Of a stretch of 64,000 nucleotides of DNA, positions 28,224-37,677 are shown piece after piece. Every line of letters begins with the position of its first letter. The first letter of the stretch is position 1. The notes beneath the pieces are model-generated. The model saw only the letters and a list, made by a program, of their open reading frames with translations, was not told where the DNA came from and ran no database searches. The position numbers and the translations under genes are program-made. The stretch spans positions 3,263,501 through 3,327,500 of the forward strand of contig NZ_CP083956.1 of NCBI RefSeq assembly GCF_006442795.2. The letters are read 5' to 3'. This stretch comes from Mesorhizobium sp. B1-1-8 (GTDB taxonomy: Bacteria; Pseudomonadota; Alphaproteobacteria; Rhizobiales; Rhizobiaceae).

Positions 28224-29597
28224 ATGACGAAATGGTCGCCGAATTCGTGGAGAGCAAAGCCGATCAAGCAGGTCCCGGCCTATCCGGACCTTGCGGCGCT
28301 GAAGGCCACGGAAGCCCAGCTCGCCACCTTTCCGCCGCTGGTGTTCGCCGGCGAGGCGCGCAAGCTGAAGAAGCAGCTGGCTGCCGTCGCGGCCGGCGAG
28401 GCCTTCCTGCTGCAAGGCGGCGACTGTGCCGAAAGCTTCGCCGAGCATGGCGCCGACAACATCCGCGACTTCTTCCGCGTCTTCCTGCAGATGTCGGTGG
28501 TGCTGACTTTCGCCGGCGCGCAGCCGGTGGTGAAGGTCGGCCGCGTCGCCGGCCAGTTCGCCAAGCCGCGCTCGTCCGACAACGAGACCAAGGCCGGCGT
28601 GACGCTGCCGAGCTACCGCGGCGACATCATCAACGGCATCGAGTTCGACGCCAGGTCGCGCATCCCCGATCCGGCTCGCCAGGAGATGGCGTACCGCCAG
28701 TCGGCGGCGACGCTCAACCTTCTGCGCGCCTTCGCGCAAGGCGGTTATGCCAGCCTGGAGAACGTGCACCGCTGGATGCTGGGCTTCGTCGCCGACAGTC
28801 CGCAGGGCGAGAAATACGAGTCGCTTGCCAACCGCATCACCGAGACGATGGATTTCATGCGCGCGGTCGGCATCACCTCCGAAACCAATTTCGCGCTGCG
28901 CGAGACCGATTTCTACACCAGCCACGAGGCGCTGCTGCTCGGCTACGAAGAGGCGCTGACCCGCGTCGATTCGACCTCGGGCGACTGGTACGCCACCTCC
29001 GGCCACATGATCTGGATCGGCGACCGCACGCGTCAGCCCGACCATGCGCATGTCGAATACTGCCGCGGCATCAAGAACCCGCTCGGCCTGAAATGCGGAC
29101 CGTCGCTGACGTCGGACGGCCTGCTCGAGCTGATCGACCTGCTCAACCCCGAGAACGAGCCAGGCCGGCTGACGCTGATCGCGCGCTTCGGCTCCGACAA
29201 GGTTGCCGAGCATCTGCCGAAGCTTGTGCGGGCGGTGAAGCAGGAAGGCCGCAATGTGGTGTGGTCGTCGGACCCGATGCATGGCAACACAATCGAGGCG
29301 GCAGGCTACAAGACGCGGCCATTCGACCGTATCCTGAAGGAAGTGCAGACCTTCTTCGAGGTGCACCGCGCCGAAGGCACGCATCCGGGCGGCATCCATG
29401 TCGAGATGACCGGCAAAAACGTCACCGAATGCACGGGCGGCGCCCGCGCCATCACGGCGGAAGACCTCCAGGACCGGTACCACACGCACTGCGATCCGCG
29501 CCTCAACGCCGACCAGGCGATCGAGCTCGCCTTCCTGGTCTCTGACCTGTTGAAGAAGAGCCACGCCCGCCAGCCGAGCACGCAAGCAGCCGAATAG
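28224..29597 (+). CDS. aroG: 3-deoxy-7-phosphoheptulonate synthase, class II
   Basis: A 457-residue class II (plant-type) DAHP synthase. Characteristic stretches are [37 protein letters not shown] and the metal-binding [14 protein letters not shown] near the C-terminus. It joins phosphoenolpyruvate and erythrose-4-phosphate to start the shikimate pathway. The frame is open 25 codons upstream to a GTG at 28149, but the ATG at 28224 ([14 protein letters not shown]) fits the family N-terminus. It is a single gene 145 bases after mfd. Confidence 0.95.
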   Translation: MTKWSPNSWRAKPIKQVPAYPDLAALKATEAQLATFPPLVFAGEARKLKKQLAAVAAGEAFLLQGGDCAESFAEHGADNIRDFFRVFLQMSVVLTFAGAQPVVKVGRVAGQFAKPRSSDNETKAGVTLPSYRGDIINGIEFDARSRIPDPARQEMAYRQSAATLNLLRAFAQGGYASLENVHRWMLGFVADSPQGEKYESLANRITETMDFMRAVGITSETNFALRETDFYTSHEALLLGYEEALTRVDSTSGDWYATSGHMIWIGDRTRQPDHAHVEYCRGIKNPLGLKCGPSLTSDGLLELIDLLNPENEPGRLTLIARFGSDKVAEHLPKLVRAVKQEGRNVVWSSDPMHGNTIEAAGYKTRPFDRILKEVQTFFEVHRAEGTHPGGIHVEMTGKNVTECTGGARAITAEDLQDRYHTHCDPRLNADQAIELAFLVSDLLKKSHARQPSTQAAE

Positions 29598-29617
29598 GCC
29601 GGCAGAATCCGTTGATG

Positions 29618-29643
29618 AAAGCGCCGGCCTCGGGCGGCGCTTT
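29618..29643. terminator. Hairpin between convergent aroG and the RES gene
   Basis: AAAGCGCC and GGCGCTTT form a perfect 8-bp stem between the stops of the two convergent genes (aroG ends 29597, RES ends 29646). A/T residues at both ends suit a bidirectional terminator, though the T run is short. Confidence 0.6.
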
Positions 29644-29645
29644 GC

Positions 29646-30419
29646 CTACCGTCCGCGCTCCCAGCGCAGGTCGGCCAGCCGCGGATCGGCGAAGGCCGTG
29701 CGCGGGAAGCCGATGCGTTTTTCCGGGAATTCGCAGATAGCCTGGATGCCGAACGAACCGATGCGGATGCGCCAGGTTTGCGGCTCCAGCGGCTTCGGCC
29801 TGGCAAAGCCGCGGCAGGTCAGCAGCGCCACATTGGCGCCTTTGGGGTCGCGCACCGAGCGGTAGCGGATCGCCTGCATTTCCGCCTCGCGCGCGACGTC
29901 GGCAATGGCCTGGCAGGCATTGTAGTCAGTCGGATCGGTCCATGCCTTCTCGTCGCGGTCGAGCGGCGGCCTGGTAAGGTCGACAGCCTTCTCGCATTTT
30001 ATCGCCGCCGCGAAGGCCGTATACTCCGCCGCGTCGTGCGGCCACGGCGTTGCAGGCGATTCGGCGAAGAACAGCAGGCGGTAGAAGGCCATCTCCGCCA
30101 CCGCCGTCAGCACGGTTTCTGCGGCATAGTAGACGCCCAACGTCCTGCCGGCGCGGCGGAAGCGCGAGCCGTACGGATAGACCGAGCCGTAGCGGAAGGG
30201 CGTCGCCAGCAGATAGTGGAGATGGCGGCATTCGAGCGGGATCCGCGGCTTGGTGTCCTCGATGAGGTCTTCCAGCAGCGCCTGCTCGTCGAGCGTGTCG
30301 ACAAGCTTCAGCGTCGAGACGCGGTGCTGCGCCTCGACCATGCGCCAATATTTGCCTTCGAGTCGGGCGGCCTCAGACGAGAGCGCGTCGGGAGTCCAGA
30401 TAGGCAATGACATCGACAA
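29646..30419 (-). CDS. RES-domain toxin
   Basis: A 257-residue protein with the RES fold: YWRMVEAQHRVSTLKLVDT near the N-terminus, then FRYGSVYPYGSRFRRAG with the conserved Arg, VLTAVAEMAFYR with the conserved Glu, and later DYNACQAIADVAREAEMQAI. RES toxins characterised elsewhere (such as MbcT) deplete NAD+. The start overlaps the antitoxin gene by 47 bases. An ATG two codons in is the alternative start. The invariant third (Ser) residue could not be pinned down by eye. Confidence 0.85.
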   Translation of the reverse strand: MSMSLPIWTPDALSSEAARLEGKYWRMVEAQHRVSTLKLVDTLDEQALLEDLIEDTKPRIPLECRHLHYLLATPFRYGSVYPYGSRFRRAGRTLGVYYAAETVLTAVAEMAFYRLLFFAESPATPWPHDAAEYTAFAAAIKCEKAVDLTRPPLDRDEKAWTDPTDYNACQAIADVAREAEMQAIRYRSVRDPKGANVALLTCRGFARPKPLEPQTWRIRIGSFGIQAICEFPEKRIGFPRTAFADPRLADLRWERGR

Positions 30420-30750
30420 GTCCGGCTATGGTGAGGATCTTTTCCAGCGGCGTGCCGTCGAACGCCGTGTTGGTGTTCTTCAGCCACGCCCGGGCGACAG
30501 TCTCGTCGCCGCCGACGATGGCGTCGAGCGAGCGGAACAGCCGGACAAACAGCACGGCGAGCTCGAATGGCTTGGTGCCGTGCTCAAGCAGGAATTCTTG
30601 CCTGCGCATGCGCGAGACCGTTGCCTCCGACACGCCGATGACCGAGGCGAGCGTCCTGGCGGTGATGTCGAGCATGTCGGCCGCGCGCAGCGTGGCCTTG
30701 GTGATGACGGCATTTTCCGCCGCCGTCGCGGCGGCGACTGGACGTTGCAT
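30373..30750 (-). CDS. Xre/MbcA/ParS-type antitoxin
   Basis: A 125-residue antitoxin: a helix-turn-helix (ASVIGVSEATVSRMRRQ) and a C-terminal toxin-binding domain (AWLKNTNTAFDGTPLEKILTIAGLVDVIAYLDSR, read in parts) typical of DUF2384/MbcA. It should neutralise and repress its RES partner. AAGGG sits before the ATG. The upstream stretch (about 30767-30815) is strikingly AT-rich for this genome and probably holds the autoregulated promoter. Type II TA pair with the RES gene. Confidence 0.85.
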   Translation of the reverse strand: MQRPVAAATAAENAVITKATLRAADMLDITARTLASVIGVSEATVSRMRRQEFLLEHGTKPFELAVLFVRLFRSLDAIVGGDETVARAWLKNTNTAFDGTPLEKILTIAGLVDVIAYLDSRRALV

Positions 30751-30850
30751 GAGCGCACCCTTTCATTTCTGTGGAAAATATAGTCCGCTAAAATTCACTT
30801 GGAAAGGGAATGAGGCAAAATTTCCGCTTGACGCGGTTGCGGACCGGACA

Positions 30851-31927
30851 TCAGTCCTTCTTGTACAGCAGCCAGCCCTTGCCGGCGCGGGCGGCCATGG
30901 CGGAATGCCTGGTCACGCGGTTGCGGCCGCTCACCTTCGAACGATAAAGCGCCCGGTCGGCCTTGGTGTAGAGGTCTTCGGGGCTGTCGGCCTCCGAGGC
31001 CATGCAGATGCCCATCGACACGGTCACGGTGCCATAGTTCATGCCGGTCTGGCTGCTGGTGAACGGCGTCTGCTCGATCAGCACGCGGATGCGCTCGGCG
31101 ATCTCGTAGGTGATGTCCTCGCTGGCACCTTCGACGATGAGCGCGAATTCCTCGCCGCCGGTGCGGGCGACAAACATGTCGGCGCGAATGCTGGACTGGA
31201 AGATGTCAGCGATGATCTGGATGATCCTGTCGCCGACAGGATGGCCGTAACGGTCGTTTATGTCCTTGAAACGGTCGATGTCGGCCAGGATCAAGGCATT
31301 GAAGAGGATGCCGCGATTGCTGTTGTAGATGCGGGTGATCTCCTTGTCGAAGGCGCGCCGATTCCTGAGCTGGGTGAGCGGATCGGTGTTGGCGAGCTGT
31401 TTGTATTCCTCGAGCTTCGACTTGACGCTTTCGAGTTCGGCGGTCTTCTCGCTGAGCGTGCTGGAGATCTGGCGGTTGTTATCGAGCGTCGAATTGGTGG
31501 CGGCCGACATGGCGCCGGCAATCTTGTGCAGCAATTCCTGCGAAAGCAGGCTGCGATTGCTCAGGCCGCTCGATGTCTCGTCAAGGATGCGGCCGTACTT
31601 CTCGATATGTGTGCGTTCGCTGCGCAACAGTGCGGCAATATCCTCAAGCTCCTTGGCGATCACGTCGCGCGCATGCTCGACGATGGCGGGGCCATGGTGC
31701 TGCGCAAAAAAGGTGCGTCCGATGCGGTCCAGGTCTTCCTGGGTCGGCCGGTTGCTCAGCGAGACCACGGCAAGGCTGAGCTCGTGGTTGCCGCCGCACA
31801 GCGCCTCGTAGAAGATTTCATAGTTGCGCGGCAGGCCAAGCACACCGAGCTGGCGCATGGTCGTCACGACGGTGCTGGCTATGTCGGTGTTCCTATCGGC
31901 GGGAACGGCTGCCGGCTGCATGCTCAC
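30851..31927 (-). CDS. GGDEF diguanylate cyclase
   Basis: A 358-residue protein. The N-terminal half is mostly helical with a coiled-coil stretch (LSEKTAELESVKSKLEEYKQ) and no membrane segment. The C-terminal GGDEF domain has FNALILADIDRFKDINDRYG and active site ARTGGEEFALIV. The residues where an RxxD inhibitory site would be read RADM, so feedback inhibition is probably absent. It likely makes c-di-GMP in the cytoplasm; the signal sensed by the N-terminus is unknown. ATGs at 31927 and 31921 are both possible. Confidence 0.88.
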   Translation of the reverse strand: MSMQPAAVPADRNTDIASTVVTTMRQLGVLGLPRNYEIFYEALCGGNHELSLAVVSLSNRPTQEDLDRIGRTFFAQHHGPAIVEHARDVIAKELEDIAALLRSERTHIEKYGRILDETSSGLSNRSLLSQELLHKIAGAMSAATNSTLDNNRQISSTLSEKTAELESVKSKLEEYKQLANTDPLTQLRNRRAFDKEITRIYNSNRGILFNALILADIDRFKDINDRYGHPVGDRIIQIIADIFQSSIRADMFVARTGGEEFALIVEGASEDITYEIAERIRVLIEQTPFTSSQTGMNYGTVTVSMGICMASEADSPEDLYTKADRALYRSKVSGRNRVTRHSAMAARAGKGWLLYKKD

Positions 31928-32235
31928 TACCCCTTCAGGCCGACCGCAGACTTTTGCCGGATGTCGCCCAGGCGGGGATTTGAATCAGAATCAAGCTGCA
32001 AAGGCATGTCCCCAAATCACGACCCCTGCTTGCGAAAACTTTAAATGCATTTGCGCTAATGTTTCCTTAACGCCCCGCATTTCCGCGCTTATTTCACTAC
32101 CTCAGGATGCAGTACGCTGCTGGCCCATACTCTGAAACGCGTCTCTCCGATGTCGCTTTTGCCTGTGCCCGATCCGCGCAAAACTGGAATCCTGGCGGGA
32201 GACGACAGGCTCGGATCGCGTCGAAGGAGTGCGCA
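31928..32235. other. Divergent promoter region, GGDEF / GFA-like
   Basis: About 310 bases between the divergent diguanylate cyclase gene and the GFA-like gene. A locally AT-richer part near 32030-32090 is suitable for promoters. No conserved motif or small gene was recognised. Confidence 0.4.
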
Positions 32236-32655
32236 ATGGGTGACAATCACAGCGGATCTTGCCTTTGCGGAGCGGTGCGCTTCACGACGAAAGGCCAGCT
32301 GCGCGGCGTGATCTACTGCCACTGCTCGCAATGCCGCAAGCAGAGCGGACATTTCTACGCTGCAACCAACGTCTCCGACACCGACATCCAAGTCGAAGGC
32401 GTTGAAAACATCACCTGGTACGAGGCGTCCTCCTTTGCCAGGCGCGGCTTTTGCCGGATATGCGGTTCGGTGCTGTTCTGGAAGCCAAACGATGACGCCT
32501 ATGTTTCGGTTCTGGCGGGTTCGTTCGACAAACCGACCCAACTTCAGGGCGAATGCCATATCTTCGTCAGCGACAAGGGCGACTATTATTCGATCGACGA
32601 CGGGCTGCCGCAGTTCGAAAGGTCGACGCCGACGCTGAAGGTCGCGCAAGAGTGA
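32236..32655 (+). CDS. GFA-family protein (glutathione-dependent formaldehyde-activating enzyme-like)
   Basis: A 139-residue zinc-binding protein of the GFA fold. The metal ligands are SGSCLCGAVRF, YCHCSQCRKQSG and FCRICGSVLFW. Only some family members react glutathione with formaldehyde; most, including short rhizobial ones, have unknown substrates, so the name marks the fold. GGAG lies seven bases before the ATG at 32236, and the frame upstream is not used. Confidence 0.88.
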   Translation: MGDNHSGSCLCGAVRFTTKGQLRGVIYCHCSQCRKQSGHFYAATNVSDTDIQVEGVENITWYEASSFARRGFCRICGSVLFWKPNDDAYVSVLAGSFDKPTQLQGECHIFVSDKGDYYSIDDGLPQFERSTPTLKVAQE

Positions 32656-32732
32656 ATTTTGGAGCGCCTGCCTTATTCCATTGATCCGGCCATTGCGATA
32701 ATTCCTGCCGGTGACTCGGAAAGGGGCTGGGC

Positions 32733-33092
32733 ATGCAGCGGCTGCTCGATGCATTCATCAATTCGGTGCGGGCCTTCCGCAAACTGGCTGCTCACGAGAA
32801 GGCCTTCCAGCAGGAGTTGATGCTGTTCGTGCTCGCCTTGCCGGCCGGCTGGTTCATCTCGGTGTCCTGGCGCGGCTATGCCTTGCTGATCGGCGCGGTC
32901 CTGCTGCTGATCATGATCGAAGTGCTCAATACCGGTATCGAGGCGGCGTGCGACGCGATCTCGCGTGAATTCCACATCGACATACAGCTGGCCAAGGATT
33001 GCGGCTCGCTGGCGGTGCTGATTTCAATCGTGATTGCTGGCGGCGTCTGGGGCCTAGCGATCATCGAGCGCATCGTCGGCGCGCCGATCTGA
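32733..33092 (+). CDS. dgkA: Diacylglycerol kinase
   Basis: A 119-residue trimeric integral membrane kinase with three helices (ELMLFVLALPAGWFISVSW; GYALLIGAVLLLIMIEVLN; LAVLISIVIAGGVWGLAIIE). The active-site motif EVLNTGIEAACD corresponds to ExxNxxxExxxD of E. coli DgkA. It phosphorylates diacylglycerol from periplasmic glucan synthesis back to phosphatidate, which fits a rhizobial cell envelope. Confidence 0.93.
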   Translation: MQRLLDAFINSVRAFRKLAAHEKAFQQELMLFVLALPAGWFISVSWRGYALLIGAVLLLIMIEVLNTGIEAACDAISREFHIDIQLAKDCGSLAVLISIVIAGGVWGLAIIERIVGAPI

Positions 33093-33131
33093 TCTTTCGG
33101 CTTGAAACAGGCTTAGGATATGGAAGCAGGT

Positions 33132-33740
33132 CTAGGATTTTGCCTGGTCCTGCCTCGCATCCCTGGCGCGCTCCCGTGCGGCAAAGATATGCGCAACTAT
33201 CCAGGCGAGAATGGCGACGCCAGCACCAACCGCCAGCGCGATAAGAAGCCGCTCGTGGCGGGCGAACGCCTGGCCGACAATATGCTCCGCGCCCAGCCCG
33301 AAGACATAGCCGACGGTACCGAACAGGCACGCCCAGACCGCTGACGAGAGGGCATTCAAGATCACAAAGCGCGGCACCGACACGGTTGAAAGTCCGGCGG
33401 CGATCCCGCCGACAAGGCGCATTCCGTAGATGTAGCGATTGGTCAGCACGAAAATATTGGGATGGGTGTTGAGCAGATGGTAGGCACGGCCGAAGCCGGG
33501 CCGCTTGCGAAAGCCGACGACATAGGGATGGTCGGCAAAGCTGCGGCCGAGGGTGAAGAAAAACGTGTCGCCGGCAAAGGCGCCGAGGAATGCAGCCAGG
33601 AATGCCTGCCAGAGCACGAAAACGTGCTGATGCGCAAAAAAGCCGCCGAGGATGGCAGCGCTCTCGCCCTCGGCGACGCAGCCCAGGAAGACCGCAATGA
33701 GCCCGTATTGCTCGATGAGACGATGGATGGTCTCGGTCAT
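33132..33740 (-). CDS. DedA family membrane protein
   Basis: A 202-residue DedA/SNARE-associated membrane protein with the family core FLGCVAEGESAAILGGFFAH and the re-entrant segment NRYIYGMRLVGGIAAGLSTV. Members are linked to lipid scrambling and envelope homeostasis. Its ATG overlaps the stop of the DUF1003 gene (ATGA), so the two are translated together. Confidence 0.88.
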   Translation of the reverse strand: MTETIHRLIEQYGLIAVFLGCVAEGESAAILGGFFAHQHVFVLWQAFLAAFLGAFAGDTFFFTLGRSFADHPYVVGFRKRPGFGRAYHLLNTHPNIFVLTNRYIYGMRLVGGIAAGLSTVSVPRFVILNALSSAVWACLFGTVGYVFGLGAEHIVGQAFARHERLLIALAVGAGVAILAWIVAHIFAARERARDARQDQAKS

Positions 33741-34300
33741 TGCGTTGCGGACCGCGCCGACAGTTTTTCGTCGATCCGCCTGATCTGCTCGGCCATGCGC
33801 AGAATTTCCTCGCGCATGCCGATGATCTCGCTGTGGCGCAATTCGTCCAGCTTTTCATGCAGGGCCATGATCTCGATTTCCGCCTTCAGATTGACCTCGT
33901 AGTCGTGCGCGGCGTCGATGCGGTCACGCTCGGTCTGGCGGTTCTGCGACATCATGATCACCGGCGCCTGCAGCGCGGCGACCATGGAGAGCACAAGGTT
34001 CAAGAAGATGAACGGGTAGGGGTCGAAGGCCTCTCGCGTCAAAAGCCAGGCATTGCCTGCGGTCCACAGGGCAAGAAAGGCGAGGAAGCCGAGAATGAAG
34101 GACCAGGAACCGCCGATCCTCGCGATCGTGTCGGCGATGCGGTCGCCGAAGGTCTGGTGAAAGGCGACCGCCTTGTTGGTGTCCCTGGTGATGGTGGTAC
34201 GCTCGAGCGTCGATTGCAGCACCCGGCTCTCGAGCGGACTCAGGCCGTCCTTCCTTCGCTTCAGCCAGCGATTCGCCAGATCCTCGACCGTCTTGTTCAT
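33737..34300 (-). CDS. DUF1003 membrane protein
   Basis: A 187-residue DUF1003 protein: two transmembrane helices (SWSFILGFLAFLALWTAGNAW in part; FIFLNLVLSMVAALQAPVIM) and the family signature MMSQNRQTERDRIDAAHDYEVN, followed by a charged coiled-coil tail (IMALHEKLDEL to MAEQIRRIDEKL). The function is unknown. It overlaps the DedA gene by four bases, so the pair probably acts at the inner membrane. Confidence 0.9.
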   Translation of the reverse strand: MNKTVEDLANRWLKRRKDGLSPLESRVLQSTLERTTITRDTNKAVAFHQTFGDRIADTIARIGGSWSFILGFLAFLALWTAGNAWLLTREAFDPYPFIFLNLVLSMVAALQAPVIMMSQNRQTERDRIDAAHDYEVNLKAEIEIMALHEKLDELRHSEIIGMREEILRMAEQIRRIDEKLSARSATQ

Positions 34301-34391
34301 GCGTTGTCTCCATCGTCCAGAGCTGGAATAGAGGTAGAGGCTACCGGCCTCGACTGGAAGTGATAGATTGACCGGGACAGGCGAGGATCAA

Positions 34392-35105
34392 ATGATCGAC
34401 TTCCAGAAAATCCGTGCCCGGGCGGCAAAGCGCAAGGGCGGCGAGGCAGCACTTATCTCGCTGCTCGGACCGATGCCCGACAATGCGGCGGTGGCGAAAA
34501 TTACCGACGACCGCATCCTGTCGGCCATGGCCGAGCGCATCTTCGCCGCCGGCTTCGTCTGGCGCGTCATCGAGCAGAAATGGCCGGGCTTCGAGGAAGC
34601 CTTCCTCGGCTTCGAGCCGAAGCGGCTTTTGTTCCAGCCGGACGATTTCTGGCATGAACTGGCCTCCGACAGCCGCATCGTGCGCAATCCGCAGAAGATC
34701 AAATCGGTGCGCGACAACGCCGCCTTCGTCGATCGCGTGTCGAAGGAGCATGGCTCTTTCGGCAAATTCGTCGCCGAATGGCCGGCCGACGATCAGGTCG
34801 GGCTGACGGCTTATCTTGCAAAAAATGGCAGCCGGCTCGGGGGCAATACGGGCCAGTATTTTTTGCGCTGGCTGGAATGGGACACGTTTGTCGTCTCGGC
34901 CGACATGGCGGCCGCACTTCGCGACGCCGGCCTCGACATTGCCGAAAACCCGACCTCGAAGCGGGACCTCGACAGGATCCAGGCGCAGATCAACCAATGG
35001 GCGGCAAAGACAGGTCTGCCGCGCCGGCACATCTCGCGCATCCTGGCAATGTCGATCGGCGAGAACCGGTCCGTGGAAGCGTTGAGCGAGTACATGAACG
35101 ACTAG
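34392..35105 (+). CDS. tag: DNA-3-methyladenine glycosylase I-family protein
   Basis: A 237-residue helix-rich TagI-family protein. FAAGFVWRVIEQKWPGFEEAF and RIVRNPQKIKSVRDNAAFV match the active-site helices that cradle the flipped 3-methyladenine in Tag. The C-terminal part adds about 50 residues to the E. coli length, as in the alphaproteobacterial form. GAGGATCAA precedes the ATG at 34392, which is preferred to the one at 34368. It would repair alkylated bases. The gene name is given by family rather than by detailed match. Confidence 0.75.
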   Translation: MIDFQKIRARAAKRKGGEAALISLLGPMPDNAAVAKITDDRILSAMAERIFAAGFVWRVIEQKWPGFEEAFLGFEPKRLLFQPDDFWHELASDSRIVRNPQKIKSVRDNAAFVDRVSKEHGSFGKFVAEWPADDQVGLTAYLAKNGSRLGGNTGQYFLRWLEWDTFVVSADMAAALRDAGLDIAENPTSKRDLDRIQAQINQWAAKTGLPRRHISRILAMSIGENRSVEALSEYMND

Positions 35106-35186
35106 GCCTGATCGCATCCGCGCATCGCGGATTTGGTACAAGCAATCACCATTGCCCGGCGATTTCGGTCACGCTACATCCACTCC

Positions 35187-36860
35187 ATGACCGCTCCCGA
35201 TATTCTGCGCATCGCCGTCGCCCAGCTCAACCCGACTGTCGGCGACGTTGCCGGCAACCTCGCCAAGGCGCGCGAGGCGAGGGCGGATGCCGCCCGCCAG
35301 GGCGCCGACCTTGTGCTCTACACAGAGCTCTTCCTCGCCGGTTATCCGCCGGAGGATCTGGTGCTGAAGCCGGCCTTCCTGAGGGCCTGCGAAAAGGCGG
35401 CGGAGGATTTCGCTGGGGATACGGCCGATGGCGGCCCCGGCGTCATCATAGGCACGCCGCTGAAGCGCAAGAGCGGCACCCACAATTCGATTGTCTTCGC
35501 CGACGGCGGCAAGATCATCGCCGAGCGCTACAAGCTCGACCTGCCGAACTATGGCGAGTTCGACGAAAAGCGCGTCTTCCAGGCCGGACCGGAGCTGCAG
35601 GGCCCGATCAACTTCCGCGGCGTGCGGCTGGGCATCCCGATCTGCGAGGACATCTGGGGCGATGTCGCCGTCTGCGAGACGCTGGCCGAAAGCGGCGCCG
35701 AAATCCTGCTGGTGCCGAATGGCTCGCCCTATTACCGCGCCAAGATCGAAGTGCGCCATCAGATCGTCATTCGCCAGGTCATCGAGTGCGGCCTGCCGAT
35801 GATCTACGCCAACCAGTTGGGCGGCCAGGACGAGCTGATCTTCGACGGCGCCTCGTTTGCCATAGGTTCAGACAAGACGCTAGCCTTCCAGATGAGCCAG
35901 TTCGAGGAGGCAGTCGACGTCACGACGTGGAAGAGAAAAGGCGAGACCTGGGTCTGCTCGGAAGGCCCGATGTCGAAGATCCCGGAAAAGGAAGAGGCCG
36001 ACTACCGCGCCTGCATGCTCGGCCTGCGTGACTACGTCAACAAGAACGGCTTCAAGAATGTGGTGCTCGGCCTCTCCGGCGGCATCGATTCGGCGATTTG
36101 CGCCGCCCTTGCCGTCGATGCGCTCGGCGAAGAACGGCTGCGCGCGGTGATGATGCCTTACCGCTATACTTCGAAGGACTCCTTGAAGGACGCCGAGGAT
36201 TGTGCCCGCGCGCTCGGCTGCCGCTACGACATCGTGCCGATCCACGAGCCGGTCGAAGGGTTCATGCACGCGCTGACGCAGCTTTTCGAAGGCACCAAGG
36301 AGGGCATCACCGAGGAGAACCTGCAGAGCCGGGCGCGCGGCACCATCCTGATGGCGATCTCGAACAAGTTCGGCTCGATGGTCGTCACCACCGGCAACAA
36401 GAGCGAGATGTCGGTCGGCTACGCCACGCTCTATGGCGACATGAATGGCGGTTTCAACCCGATCAAGGACCTCTACAAGATGCAGGTCTATGCGCTTTCG
36501 CGCTGGCGCAATTCGTATGTGCCGCCGGGTGCGCTCGGCCCCTCCGGCGAAGTGATCCCGAAGAACATCATCGACAAGGCGCCCTCGGCCGAGCTGCGCG
36601 AGAACCAGACCGACCAGGATTCGCTGCCGCCCTATCCGGTGCTGGACGACATTCTCGAGTGCCTGGTCGAGAACGAAATGGGTGTCGACGACATTGTCGC
36701 GCGCGGCCATGACCGGGCGACGGTGACACGCATCGAGCACCTGCTCTATATCGCCGAGTACAAGCGCCGGCAGGCGGCGCCGGGCGTGAAGATCACCCGG
36801 AAGAATTTCGGCCGCGACCGCCGCTACCCGATCACCAACCGCTTCAGGGATCGCGGCTAG
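35187..36860 (+). CDS. nadE: Glutamine-dependent NAD+ synthase
   Basis: A 557-residue two-domain NadE. The N-terminal nitrilase domain has the Glu-Lys-Cys triad in LYTELFLAGYPPEDL, YKLDLPNYGEFDEKRVF and PICEDIWGD. The C-terminal synthetase has the ATP P-loop LGLSGGIDSAICAAL and the substrate stretch TTGNKSEMSVGYATLYGD. It amidates nicotinic acid adenine dinucleotide using ammonia released from glutamine. The ATG at 35187 begins the nitrilase domain; the frame upstream is not used. Confidence 0.96.
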   Translation: MTAPDILRIAVAQLNPTVGDVAGNLAKAREARADAARQGADLVLYTELFLAGYPPEDLVLKPAFLRACEKAAEDFAGDTADGGPGVIIGTPLKRKSGTHNSIVFADGGKIIAERYKLDLPNYGEFDEKRVFQAGPELQGPINFRGVRLGIPICEDIWGDVAVCETLAESGAEILLVPNGSPYYRAKIEVRHQIVIRQVIECGLPMIYANQLGGQDELIFDGASFAIGSDKTLAFQMSQFEEAVDVTTWKRKGETWVCSEGPMSKIPEKEEADYRACMLGLRDYVNKNGFKNVVLGLSGGIDSAICAALAVDALGEERLRAVMMPYRYTSKDSLKDAEDCARALGCRYDIVPIHEPVEGFMHALTQLFEGTKEGITEENLQSRARGTILMAISNKFGSMVVTTGNKSEMSVGYATLYGDMNGGFNPIKDLYKMQVYALSRWRNSYVPPGALGPSGEVIPKNIIDKAPSAELRENQTDQDSLPPYPVLDDILECLVENEMGVDDIVARGHDRATVTRIEHLLYIAEYKRRQAAPGVKITRKNFGRDRRYPITNRFRDRG

Positions 36861-36897
36861 GCCGGGTTTCATCGAATACAGCGTCGCGGCCCAGTCA

Positions 36898-37305
36898 ATG
36901 CGCAACCTTGAAATCAGCTTCGACCACTCCCGGATCGACTTCCGGGCGACGTCCGACCAGTTGATGGCCAGCTATTGGGGAAGCGCGCGCAGCGACGAGA
37001 TGCATCACCGCGCCTTCGCCAACTCGCTATGCGCAGGCGCCTATATGGACGGCGAGCAGGTAGGTTTTGCCCGCGCGATCACCGACTACACGGTGTTTGC
37101 CTATATTGCCGACGTCATCATCTGGCCGGAGCATCGCGGGCGGGGCATCGGCAAGCGTCTGGTGCAGGCGCTCATCGATCACCCCGAAGTAAGGACCGTG
37201 TCGCATTGGAGTCTCTCGACCAGCGATGCCCACAGTCTCTATGAGAAGTTCGGGTTCAAGACATCGACCGACGGCCGCTACATGCGGCTGGAGCGCGAGC
37301 CCTGA
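36898..37305 (+). CDS. GNAT family N-acetyltransferase
   Basis: A 135-residue single-domain acetyltransferase. VIIWPEHRGRGIGKRLVQAL is the acetyl-CoA pyrophosphate loop (RGRGIGK), and SLYEKFGFKTS is the usual C-terminal motif. It is short and compact, like the YjgM/Aac-type group. The substrate is unknown. It follows nadE after 37 bases and might be co-transcribed. Confidence 0.88.
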   Translation: MRNLEISFDHSRIDFRATSDQLMASYWGSARSDEMHHRAFANSLCAGAYMDGEQVGFARAITDYTVFAYIADVIIWPEHRGRGIGKRLVQALIDHPEVRTVSHWSLSTSDAHSLYEKFGFKTSTDGRYMRLEREP

Positions 37306-37677
37306 GCGGCCGTCGACGCCGCGCCGCCACTGTTGCAAATTCATCCCAGTGCTTGGACCAGATGCCTTTTTAACTACGGCCCGCCTTGGCGGCGCGACGC
37401 GGCGTCTCTATAAGAACCTCTCCGCGATCCCTTTCCGGGAGGGCCGAATGCCAGGATTTGACATCGTTATGCGAGGCCGCGACGACTAAGTATGCGCCGG
37501 TGCTCCGAAGTTTATTCGGATAGCCAGCCGCAGAACAGGTATTCGCTGCCGGCCGCCGCCTCCAGACGGGCGGTCAGCCATATCGAACCTCCGCATTGCA
37601 GGGCGCCTGTGGCGCCGACGCGGGTTTTTCCAATCTGACTTTACCGGGACCGGGCTCGCTTGCGCCCGGATGATATC
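37306..37677. other. Intergenic region before the ABC transporter
   Basis: About 370 bases. The one striking item is a 13-codon frame at 37449-37490 (MPGFDIVMRGRDD) with a very strong ribosome site (GGGAGGGC), possibly chance. A leftward stretch reading KTRVGATGALQCGGSIWLTA lacks a start codon. Nothing else was recognised. Confidence 0.4.

Noticed and set aside
37449..37490. A 13-codon leader peptide with a strong ribosome site
   Set aside because: Too short and with no attenuator structure or regulated gene pattern that would support a leader role.
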